The notes under the pieces were generated by a model. The model was not told the DNA's origin. It saw nothing but the letters and a program-made list of their open reading frames with translations, and ran no database searches. A stretch of DNA of 7,294 nucleotides from an uncultured Clostridia bacterium (GTDB lineage: Bacteria > Bacillota > Clostridia > TANB77 > CAG-465), in assembly GCA_934130325.1 (NCBI GenBank), contig CAKOYA010000040.1:1-7294 (forward strand). Reading direction: 5' to 3'. Each line of letters begins with the position of its first letter. Within the stretch, counting starts at the first letter, position 1. Shown here piece after piece: positions 1 through 5,381 of this stretch. The translations under genes were made by a program, and so were the position numbers.

Positions 1-1418
1 GAATTATATTTGAGGAGCTTTTTTTACTTCAACTAGCTTTAATGACACTAAAAAATAATAGTTTAGGTGTAAAAAAAGATCATAAATACTCTGACTTAAG
101 TATTGCAGAATTTCTAAAACTTTTACCTTTTGAATTAACAAAGGCTCAAAATAGAGTTATCAATGAAATTTTAGATGATTTTAAAAGTGAAAATGTAATG
201 AATAGATTAGTTCAGGGAGATGTTGGATGTGGAAAAACTATGGTTGCAGCTGTTGCTATGTATGTAGCTGTTAAAAATGGTCATCAAGCTTCTCTTATGG
301 CTCCTACTACGATTCTTGCTAATCAGCACTACAATGAATTAAAGGGTTATTTTAGTAAAATTGGAATTAATGTGGATATTATAACATCTAGCACTACAAA
401 GAAGAATAAAGAAAATATAATTAAAAGGTTAAAAGATAAAGAAATTGATATATTAATAGGGACACATTCTATTATAGAGGATAATATAGAATTTAATGAT
501 CTAAGTTTGGTTATAACAGATGAGCAACATAGATTTGGTGTAAATCAAAGGATGAAACTTTCAAATAAGGGTAAAAATGTAGATACTCTTGTTATGACGG
601 CAACACCAATTCCAAGATCACTTGCTATAATACTTTATGGTGATTTAGATTTATCTATAATTGATGAAATGCCACCTGGTAGAACTCCTGTAAAGACTTT
701 TGTTATAAATAGCTCATATCAAGAACGACTAAATATCTTTTTAAAGAAAAATATAGATGAAGGTAGACAAGTATATGTTGTATGTCCATTAGTTGAAAAT
801 AATGAAACGTTAGACTTAACTTCTGTAGAGCAATTATATGAAATATACAAAAATGAATATTTTAAGGAGTATTGTGTAGAATTTTTGCATGGAAAAATGA
901 AGAATAAAGAAAAAGATGAAATTATGCAAAGGTTTAAGGAAAATAAAATTAATATATTAATTTCTACTACGGTTATAGAAGTGGGAATAAGTGTGAGTAA
1001 TGCAACTGTTATGGTTGTTGAAAATGCTGATAGATTTGGACTTGCAGCACTACATCAATTAAGAGGAAGAGTAGGAAGAGGTAATTTTGAATCATACTGT
1101 ATATTAAAAAGTGATAATAAATCTCAAAAATCCAGAGAAAGATTAAGAATAATGGAAAAAAGCAATGATGGTTTTAAAATTGCACAAAAAGATTTAGAAT
1201 TAAGAGGACCAGGAGATTTTTTTGGAATAAGGCAATCTGGCTTACCAGAATTTAAATTAGCCGATTTATTAAAAGACATGGAAATCTTAAAAAAATCACA
1301 AGAAGCTGCTAAAAGCCTTATAAAAAGTGATAAAAATTTGAAAAATGAGGAAAATTTAAAGATAAAGAAAGCATTATTTGATAAGTTTGGAAATTATTTA
1401 ACAAATATAGCTACTTAA
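1..1418 (+). CDS. recG: ATP-dependent DNA helicase RecG, C-terminal two-thirds (5' end outside window)
   Basis: RecG is a monomeric superfamily 2 helicase that regresses stalled replication forks and processes branched recombination intermediates. The frame is open from base 3, before the first ATG at 42, and the residues ahead of that ATG (IIFEELFLLQLAL) match the family's conserved stretch just before the helicase core. The gene therefore begins upstream and ATG 42 is internal. About 471 residues are visible of a family length near 680-690; the N-terminal wedge (OB-fold) domain that grips the branch is missing. Visible motifs are Walker A GDVGCGKT (216-239), the DEQH box (519-530), TATPIP (597-614), motif VI QLRGRVGRG (1056-1082) and the RecG translocation signature LELRGPGDFFGIRQSG within 1173-1250. 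The reading frame is intact to TAA at 1416. No terminator follows, so transcripts may run into the next gene, which also has its own promoter. The identification is secure. Confidence 0.97.
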   Translation, partial: IIFEELFLLQLALMTLKNNSLGVKKDHKYSDLSIAEFLKLLPFELTKAQNRVINEILDDFKSENVMNRLVQGDVGCGKTMVAAVAMYVAVKNGHQASLMAPTTILANQHYNELKGYFSKIGINVDIITSSTTKKNKENIIKRLKDKEIDILIGTHSIIEDNIEFNDLSLVITDEQHRFGVNQRMKLSNKGKNVDTLVMTATPIPRSLAIILYGDLDLSIIDEMPPGRTPVKTFVINSSYQERLNIFLKKNIDEGRQVYVVCPLVENNETLDLTSVEQLYEIYKNEYFKEYCVEFLHGKMKNKEKDEIMQRFKENKINILISTTVIEVGISVSNATVMVVENADRFGLAALHQLRGRVGRGNFESYCILKSDNKSQKSRERLRIMEKSNDGFKIAQKDLELRGPGDFFGIRQSGLPEFKLADLLKDMEILKKSQEAAKSLIKSDKNLKNEENLKIKKALFDKFGNYLTNIAT

Positions 1419-1431
1419 CATTATTAATTTC

Positions 1432-1460
1432 TTTACAATTTTGTCTATTAATGATAAAAT
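1432..1460 (+). promoter_or_regulatory. Sigma-A-type promoter for the response regulator gene
   Basis: The -35 box TTTACA (1432-1437) and -10 box TAAAAT (1455-1460) are each one base from consensus and are separated by exactly 17 bases. A TG one base ahead of the -10 (1452-1453) makes it an extended -10. The predicted start is near 1467, giving a leader of about 45 bases. This lets the gene be transcribed independently of recG. It is a prediction from sequence only. Confidence 0.7.
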
Positions 1461-1494
1461 ATGTTTGGATATAGAAATTATATTTTTATACTAT

Positions 1495-1515
1495 AGGAGG
1501 TTAATGTTTTTATGA
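1495..1515 (+). promoter_or_regulatory. Strong Shine-Dalgarno with a three-codon mini-ORF overlapping the start
   Basis: AGGAGG (1495-1500) is a full Shine-Dalgarno, but it lies 11 bases from the ATG at 1512, slightly longer than ideal. A closer ATG at 1504 (only 3 bases away) opens a frame ATG-TTT-TTA-TGA whose stop overlaps the real start as ATGA (1512-1515). The ATG at 1512 is chosen because it opens the 344-codon receiver-domain frame. The mini-ORF may be chance. Confidence 0.6.
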
Positions 1516-2546
1516 ATTATCAAGATATAATTAAGAATATAAATATTTTACTTGCGGACGATGATGAAGATTACTTACTTATGACATATAGCTTTTTAAA
1601 ACAATTAGGGTATAATGTAGACAAGGTAACAGATGGAAATCAAGCACTTGAAGCTTTACAAAAAAAAGACTACCAAATTGCATTACTTGATTATTATATG
1701 CCTGGTCTTACAGGAGAAGAAGTAATACATAAAATAAGAGAAAATAATAAACAGTTGATTATAATATTGCAAACAGGTTTTTCTGGTCAAAAACCACCTA
1801 TAGAAACAATGCAGAATCTAAATATACAAAATTATTATGACAAGACTGAGGGAATTGATAGATTAAATTTAGAACTTATATCTGCTGTTAAGATATTTAA
1901 ACAGCAAAGCGAAATAGAACTTTCTAAGTATAAGCAAAATGCCATTGGCTCGCTTATTAATGGTATAGCCCAAGAAATAAAGGCGGATTTACTATCAGTT
2001 ACTGCTTCTATAGAATTAAATAATATGTTGATAAAAAAGATTTATGATGATACAACTAAAGAGGATATTGATAAACTAAATGGATTTTACAATAATAGTA
2101 AAAATACGTTATTAAGTATTGATAAAGTTTTAACTTCTTTGATAAATCAATCTTCAAAAAGCTCAGATTCTATTATGGATGCTACTGATGTGTTTGAACT
2201 TATAAATTTGATTGTAAAAAATCAAGTAAAGATAAAAGCATTAGATTATAATTCTAACATTTCTTTAAGGCCAAATAGTTATTTAAAGGGAAATGTAAAT
2301 GATATAATGTACTTGATTTGTGAAATAATAAAAAGAATTACAGAGGTATCTAAAAGCAATGATAAGTTAAAGTTTTCTTTAACAGAAGATGAAAATAATT
2401 GGTTATTTGATGTTGAGTCACAAAACATAAAAAAACTATCAGGTTCTTTTAAATATTTAATTAAGATGCTTATTACTTCTATAGATGATAGTAGGGTGCA
2501 TATAAATGAAAATAATATTGTAATAGAACTCTTAAAAGTAAACTAA
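1512..2546 (+). CDS. Response regulator: receiver domain fused to a degenerate histidine-kinase-like (pseudo-kinase) module
   Basis: Residues 10-130 form a CheY-like receiver. Visible sites are the acidic residues D16-D17 that bind Mg2+, the phosphoacceptor D60 in LLDYYMPG, the switch T88 and the conserved lysine K111 in YYDKTEG. All the residues for phosphorylation are present. The remaining ~210 residues contain no DNA-binding helix-turn-helix that I can see. Instead, residues 143-170 resemble a histidine-kinase dimerisation helix: GSLINGIAQEIKADL looks like an H-box with the phospho-accepting histidine replaced by Q154. Residues 258-343 resemble a shrunken kinase catalytic domain, but the N-box asparagines are replaced (ICEIIKRI, 269-276) and no glycine-rich ATP lid is visible. 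I infer a phosphorylation-controlled protein with a dimerising, probably non-catalytic output module, acting through protein contacts in the cytoplasm. Its partner kinase is not in this window. It has its own promoter and ends at a strong terminator. The receiver is certain; the kinase-like reading is by eye. Confidence 0.85.
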   Translation: MNYQDIIKNINILLADDDEDYLLMTYSFLKQLGYNVDKVTDGNQALEALQKKDYQIALLDYYMPGLTGEEVIHKIRENNKQLIIILQTGFSGQKPPIETMQNLNIQNYYDKTEGIDRLNLELISAVKIFKQQSEIELSKYKQNAIGSLINGIAQEIKADLLSVTASIELNNMLIKKIYDDTTKEDIDKLNGFYNNSKNTLLSIDKVLTSLINQSSKSSDSIMDATDVFELINLIVKNQVKIKALDYNSNISLRPNSYLKGNVNDIMYLICEIIKRITEVSKSNDKLKFSLTEDENNWLFDVESQNIKKLSGSFKYLIKMLITSIDDSRVHINENNIVIELLKVN

Positions 2547-2553
2547 ATATTAA

Positions 2554-2597
2554 AAAAATACCCCTATGCTATAATTTTTTAACATAGAGGTATTTTT
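2554..2597. terminator. Bidirectional Rho-independent terminator between convergent genes
   Basis: The arms AAAAATACCCCTATG (2554-2568) and CATAGAGGTATTTTT (2583-2597) pair over 15 positions around a 14-base loop. In the plus-strand RNA one position is a C-A mismatch (2563/2588); in the minus-strand RNA the same position is a G-U wobble. The minus direction also ends in a longer U run, from the seven A at 2552-2558. The structure ends the response regulator transcript and the Smr-protein transcript, and should be the stronger terminator for the latter. Confidence 0.85.
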
Positions 2598-2601
2598 GTA
2601 A

Positions 2602-3057
2602 CTATTTTTTTAAAGTAGCAATTGTTACACCATAACTGCCTTCAAAGTAGTTTCCAAGTCTAAATGATTCTACATATTTATTAGACTTTAAAAACTCATG
2701 TACAGCTTTTCTTAAAATGCCACCATTTTTTCCATGTATTATTTTAACACTCTTTATATTGTTAAACTTAGCCTCGTTTATAAATTGTTCTAAATTAAAA
2801 ATTGCTTCTTCTAAAACTTGATGTCTAATCATTATTTCTGGTAAAAATTCTCTGTCATAGATTTTAACCTCCATATTGATTCTTGTATTTGTTTCCTTTT
2901 TAGGATTAGAACTTTTACATAATTTTAATTTATCACCAGATACTTTTATCTTTTTATTATTAACTAGAATAATATAATTATTTTTTTCTAAGATTGATAT
3001 AACTTTTCCCTCTTTAGAACTTTCATTTAATTTAACATTATCATTAATTTCAAACAT
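2602..3057 (-). CDS. Stand-alone MutS2-like C-terminal protein: SH3/KOW-like plus Smr domain
   Basis: The C-terminal ~80 residues form an Smr domain with the motif HGKNGGILRKAVHEFLKS and the ending FRLGNYFEGSYGVTIATLK, very close to the end of MutS2. Residues ~4-48 (INDNVKLNES... to DKLKL) look like the small beta-barrel preceding Smr in MutS2. The protein therefore matches only the last ~150 residues of MutS2 (about 780 residues) and lacks the MutS-type ATPase and clamp. In MutS2 this part binds nucleic acid or ribosomes and can have nuclease activity. Here the usual LDLRG motif reads IMIRH, so the Asp and Gly are lost while the Arg is kept; nuclease activity is doubtful. The start at 3057 (151 residues) is preferred over the upstream ATG at 3063 because the AGGTG Shine-Dalgarno is 8 bases from it rather than 2. 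It has its own promoter and terminator, converges on the response regulator and diverges from lepA. The Smr assignment is firm; the cellular role is unknown. Confidence 0.88.
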   Translation of the reverse strand: MFEINDNVKLNESSKEGKVISILEKNNYIILVNNKKIKVSGDKLKLCKSSNPKKETNTRINMEVKIYDREFLPEIMIRHQVLEEAIFNLEQFINEAKFNNIKSVKIIHGKNGGILRKAVHEFLKSNKYVESFRLGNYFEGSYGVTIATLKK

Positions 3058-3065
3058 AGTCATTT

Positions 3066-3070
3066 CACCT
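3066..3070 (-). promoter_or_regulatory. Shine-Dalgarno that favours the second ATG of the Smr gene
   Basis: On the minus strand AGGTG (3070-3066) lies 2 bases from the ATG at 3063 and 8 bases from the ATG at 3057. Normal spacing points to 3057 as the true start, removing two residues from the longest frame. Confidence 0.6.
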
Positions 3071-3078
3071 GTACATAT

Positions 3079-3087
3079 ATTATATCA
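3079..3087 (-). promoter_or_regulatory. Extended -10 promoter of the Smr gene
   Basis: The minus strand reads TGATATAAT (3087-3079), a perfect -10 with an extended TG. No good -35 lies 17 bases upstream (TATTAA), as is common for extended -10 promoters. The predicted start is near 3072, leaving a very short leader of about 15 bases that contains just the Shine-Dalgarno. Confidence 0.55.
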
Positions 3088-3178
3088 CATTCTTAGTTAT
3101 ATTAATATGTTATTATAGTTAAGATTTATATTTTATTTAATTATTATTAATAATTTCTTTAAAAAGTATATAGTTATC

Positions 3179-3207
3179 TTGCTAAAAAGACATAAAATTG
3201 ATATAAT
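3179..3207 (+). promoter_or_regulatory. Sigma-A-type promoter of lepA
   Basis: The -35 TTGCTA (3179-3184) and perfect -10 TATAAT (3202-3207) are 17 bases apart, with an extended TG at 3199-3200. The start is predicted near 3214, about 20 bases before the lepA ATG. It diverges from the Smr-gene promoter ~90 bases away; the stretch between them is AT-rich and shows nothing else recognisable. Confidence 0.7.
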
Positions 3208-3234
3208 AATCAGTATAAAAGTATGAGGTAAAAA

Positions 3235-5040
3235 ATGAAGAAACAAGATAATATTAGAAATTTTAGTATAATTGCACATATTGATCATGGGAAATCAACT
3301 CTTGCAGATAGGTTGTTACAAATTACTGGTAGTGTTAAAACTCGTGATATGCAAGAGCAATTGCTTGATAATATGGATATTGAAAGAGAAAGAGGAATTA
3401 CAATTAAATCTCAAGCAGTAAGAATGAAATATTTAGCTAAAGATGGCAATGAGTATATACTAAATCTTATAGATACTCCAGGGCATGTTGACTTTAACTA
3501 TGAAGTATCACGTTCTTTGGCGGCTTGTGAAGGTGCAATTTTAGTAGTTGATGCAGCTCAAGGAGTAGAAGCACAGACTTTAGCAAATGTGTACTTAGCT
3601 TTAGATAACAATTTGGAAATATTACCTGTAATAAATAAAGTTGATTTGCCTAGTGCACGACCTGATGAAATAAAAAAAGAAATAGAAGAGATAATTGGTT
3701 TAGATGCATCAGATGCACCATGCATATCTGCTAAGACTGGATTAAATGTAGTTGAAGTGCTAGAAGACATAGTTAAAAAAATTCCATCGCCTAAGGGGAA
3801 TGAAAATGCACCTACATCAGCTCTTATTTTTGACTGTGTATATGATAATTACAAAGGCGCTTTAGTATTTATTCGTCTGGTAGATGGAGTATTAAAAAAA
3901 GGCGATAAAATAATAACTATGTCTAATAATAGGGAATTTGATATTGTAGAAGTTGGATATTTTAAGGCTGGAGGATATGTTGAAACAGAAAAATTAACAG
4001 CAGGTGAAGTAGGGTATATATCTGCAAGCATAAAAAATGTATCCGATATACGCGTTGGAGATACTATTACATTAAAGTCAAATCCTGTAACTAAGCCTTT
4101 AAAGGGATATAAAGAAGTGAAATCTATGGTATATTCTGGTATATTCCCTGCAGATGGTTCTGATTACAAAGATTTAAAAGAAGCAATTGAAAAATTAAAA
4201 TTAAATGATGCCTCTTTAACATATGAACTTGAATCTTCAACAGCTTTAGGGCACGGATTTAGATGTGGTTTTTTGGGACTTTTACACATGGAGATAATAC
4301 AAGAAAGACTCGAAAGGGAGTATGACTTGAATTTAATAACTACAGCACCATCAGTAATATACAAGGTACATAAAGTAAATGGTGAAATCGTAGAGTTATA
4401 CAATCCTTCTGAACTTCCTTCACCTCAAGAAATTAACTACATGGAAGAACCCATAGCTAAAACTGAAATAATAGCTCCAAAAGAATTTGTAGGAAATATT
4501 ATGGAACTTTGTGAAGAAAGAAGGGGAAACTACATAAACATGAAATACATTGATAGTAATCGTGTGTGTTTAGAGTATTATCTTCCTTTAAATGAGATAA
4601 TATACGACTTCTTTAATAGTTTAAAATCAAGAACAAAGGGATATGCATCTTTCGACTACGAAATATATGATTATCAAAGATCAAATCTTGTTAAGCTTGA
4701 TATTTTATTAAATGGTGAAGTAGTAGATGCACTTTCTTTCATAGTAAATAGAGAAAAGGCTGAAACGCGTGGTAGAAAAATGGTAGAAAAATTAAAAAAT
4801 ATTATACCAAGACAATTATTTGAAATACCAATACAAGCTGCTATAGGTGGAAAAGTAGTTGCTCGTGAAACTGTAAAAGCTGTTAGGAAAGATGTACTTG
4901 CTAAGTGTTATGGTGGCGATATAACAAGAAAAAAGAAATTATTGGAAAAACAAAAGGAAGGAAAAAAGAAAATGAGAAAAATAGGAACTGTAGAGCTTCC
5001 TCAAGATGCATTTATGTCTATATTAAAGTTAGACGAATAA
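3235..5040 (+). CDS. lepA: Elongation factor 4 (LepA), ribosome back-translocating GTPase
   Basis: LepA/EF4 is a translational GTPase related to EF-G that acts on stalled or mis-translocated ribosomes and has also been linked to 30S biogenesis and initiation. The G-motifs are all present: G1 AHIDHGKST (14-22), G2 RGIT (53-56), G3 DTPGH (80-84, with the catalytic His84), G4 NKVD (134-137) and G5 SAK (165-167). Domain II and the EF-G-like domains III and V follow, including SSTALGHGFRCGFLGLLHMEI. The LepA-specific C-terminal domain is recognised by CYGGDITRKKKLLEKQKEGKKK near residue 560. At 601 residues it is full length for the family. The ATG follows TGAGGT (3224-3229) at normal spacing and the frame is unbroken. 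It is not followed by hemW/hrcA, the common order in Firmicutes, and appears to be a single-gene unit. Several short frames opposite it are shadows. Confidence 0.98.
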   Translation: MKKQDNIRNFSIIAHIDHGKSTLADRLLQITGSVKTRDMQEQLLDNMDIERERGITIKSQAVRMKYLAKDGNEYILNLIDTPGHVDFNYEVSRSLAACEGAILVVDAAQGVEAQTLANVYLALDNNLEILPVINKVDLPSARPDEIKKEIEEIIGLDASDAPCISAKTGLNVVEVLEDIVKKIPSPKGNENAPTSALIFDCVYDNYKGALVFIRLVDGVLKKGDKIITMSNNREFDIVEVGYFKAGGYVETEKLTAGEVGYISASIKNVSDIRVGDTITLKSNPVTKPLKGYKEVKSMVYSGIFPADGSDYKDLKEAIEKLKLNDASLTYELESSTALGHGFRCGFLGLLHMEIIQERLEREYDLNLITTAPSVIYKVHKVNGEIVELYNPSELPSPQEINYMEEPIAKTEIIAPKEFVGNIMELCEERRGNYINMKYIDSNRVCLEYYLPLNEIIYDFFNSLKSRTKGYASFDYEIYDYQRSNLVKLDILLNGEVVDALSFIVNREKAETRGRKMVEKLKNIIPRQLFEIPIQAAIGGKVVARETVKAVRKDVLAKCYGGDITRKKKLLEKQKEGKKKMRKIGTVELPQDAFMSILKLDE

Positions 5041-5050
5041 ATTGTTGTAG

Positions 5051-5078
5051 AAAAAATGGGATAACATTAGTTATCCCA
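5051..5078 (-). terminator. Rho-independent terminator of the small minus-strand unit
   Basis: A perfect 9-bp stem TGGGATAAC / GTTATCCCA (5057-5065 and 5070-5078) closes a four-base loop. On the minus strand it is followed at once by six T (complement of 5056-5051), the classic form. On the plus strand the next T run (5099-5105) is ~20 bases away, so the element is oriented against lepA. It lies 10 bases past the lepA stop and could still protect the lepA mRNA 3' end. Confidence 0.7.
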
Positions 5079-5083
5079 AATTA

Positions 5084-5170
5084 CTATTTAATTATTACTT
5101 TTTTTATATTCCGGTATAGCAGTTTTACTAATATTGCTATAACACAATATTTTCTTGTTACTTTGTACAT
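5084..5170 (-). CDS. Putative small basic peptide of 28 residues, unrecognised
   Basis: The frame starts at ATG 5170-5168 and stops at TAG 5086-5084. The product begins MYKVTRK, continues with a hydrophobic stretch (residues 8-19, YCVIAILVKLLY) and ends in a lysine-rich tail. It has eight Lys/Arg and no Asp or Glu. I do not recognise a family. Support for expression is contextual: a strong Shine-Dalgarno AAGGGGG 9 bases upstream, a promoter with a perfect -35 box, and a canonical terminator 5 bases past the stop. Together these define a transcript of about 155 bases. The composition resembles small membrane-active or type I toxin-like peptides, but the hydrophobic run is short and this is inference. 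The alternative is a non-coding RNA whose ORF is accidental. The unit points toward the lepA 3' end and away from rlmB. Confidence 0.4.
   Translation of the reverse strand: MYKVTRKYCVIAILVKLLYRNIKKVIIK
5115..5141. repeat. Short inverted repeat inside the small ORF
   Basis: TATAGCA (5115-5121) and TGCTATA (5135-5141) form a 7-bp stem with a 13-base loop. It lies within the 28-codon frame. On the plus strand its right arm overlaps TGCTATAAC (5135-5143), which resembles an extended -10. It could be mRNA structure or chance. Confidence 0.35.
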
Positions 5171-5179
5171 TCGATATAT

Positions 5180-5187
5180 CCCCCTTT
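5180..5187 (-). promoter_or_regulatory. Shine-Dalgarno of the small minus-strand ORF
   Basis: The minus strand reads AAAGGGGG (5187-5180). It can pair with the 16S anti-Shine-Dalgarno, allowing one G-U. It lies 9 bases from the ATG at 5170. In a region this AT-rich, five consecutive G at the right distance are unlikely to be random, and this is the main argument that the ORF is translated. Confidence 0.5.
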
Positions 5188-5213
5188 AGTATAAAAAATT
5201 ATATAATAAAAAA

Positions 5214-5241
5214 ATTATTATCAAAGTACAAAAAATGTCAA
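5214..5241 (-). promoter_or_regulatory. Promoter of the small minus-strand unit
   Basis: On the minus strand a perfect -35 TTGACA (5241-5236) is followed after 16 bases by AATAAT (5219-5214), one base off the -10 consensus. The start is predicted near 5207, about 20 bases ahead of the Shine-Dalgarno. Its -35 box is the left arm of the palindrome shared with the rlmB promoter. Confidence 0.5.
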
Positions 5242-5250
5242 AAATTGACA
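5236..5250. repeat. 15-bp palindrome made of two divergent perfect -35 boxes
   Basis: TGTCAA-AAA-TTGACA is a perfect 6-bp inverted repeat with a 3-base spacer. The right arm is the rlmB -35 box and the left arm is the -35 box of the minus-strand unit. Two polymerases could hardly occupy both at once. The symmetry could equally be an operator for a dimeric regulator, but I recognise no known operator consensus. Confidence 0.6.
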
Positions 5251-5274
5251 AATTACAATACATTATGATATATT
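5245..5274 (+). promoter_or_regulatory. Sigma-A-type promoter of rlmB and the U32 gene
   Basis: A perfect -35 TTGACA (5245-5250) is followed after 18 bases by -10 TATATT (5269-5274), preceded by an extended TG (5266-5267). The start is predicted near 5281, leaving an AT-rich leader of about 100 bases, longer than the leaders of the other genes here. Confidence 0.7.
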
Positions 5275-5301
5275 AATATACATAAAAAAGTTTTAAATTA
5301 G

Positions 5302-5330
5302 ATTCATATATTATATCATAGTATATGAAT
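5302..5330. repeat. Inverted repeat in the rlmB leader
   Basis: ATTCATATA (5302-5310) and TATATGAAT (5322-5330) form a perfect 9-bp stem with an 11-base loop. With G5301 bulged it can extend by TTA/TAA (5298-5300 with 5331-5333). No T tract follows, so it is not a terminator. It lies ~20-50 bases into the predicted leader and could be an operator, an RNA stabiliser, or AT-rich chance. Confidence 0.4.
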
Positions 5331-5381
5331 TAAGTCAATTATATATTACAAAAAATATAAAAAATGAGAGGAGTTAGATAA

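Larger units (their letters stand above)
5041..5381. other. Intergenic region holding a probable small minus-strand transcription unit and the rlmB promoter and leader
   Basis: This 341-base gap is densely organised. From left to right it has a minus-strand terminator (5051-5078), a 28-codon minus-strand ORF (5084-5170) with Shine-Dalgarno (5180-5187), its promoter (5214-5241), the back-to-back rlmB promoter (5245-5274), and an rlmB leader with a dyad (5302-5330). I found no riboswitch, T-box or tRNA here. No clear plus-strand terminator for lepA is visible; the hairpin at 5057-5078 has no T tract directly after it in that direction. Confidence 0.6.

Noticed and set aside
42..44. ATG 42 as the start of recG
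   Set aside because: The frame is open and conserved upstream to the window edge and there is no suitable Shine-Dalgarno directly before it; it is an internal methionine.
1470..1495. TATAG...CTATA hairpin in the response regulator leader, next to the Shine-Dalgarno
   Set aside because: Only 5 A/T-rich pairs around a 16-base loop; too weak to expect real masking of the ribosome site.
3143..3154. ATTATTAATAAT palindrome between the divergent Smr and lepA promoters
   Set aside because: Composed only of A and T in an AT-rich spacer; such palindromes are expected by chance.
3558..4403. Three minus-strand frames of 60-79 codons opposite lepA
   Set aside because: They lie entirely inside the highly conserved lepA gene, encode low-complexity Ser/Ile/Pro-rich sequences, and have no supporting promoter or family resemblance.
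4905..5189. A 94-codon plus-strand frame overlapping the lepA 3' end
   Set aside because: It starts inside the conserved LepA C-terminus in another frame; its later half is antisense to the small minus-strand unit and looks like random AT-rich translation.
5269..5280. TATATTAATATA palindrome at the rlmB -10, with an 11-base match also at 3098-3108
   Set aside because: It contains only A and T and part of it is the -10 box itself, so neither symmetry nor repetition is informative.
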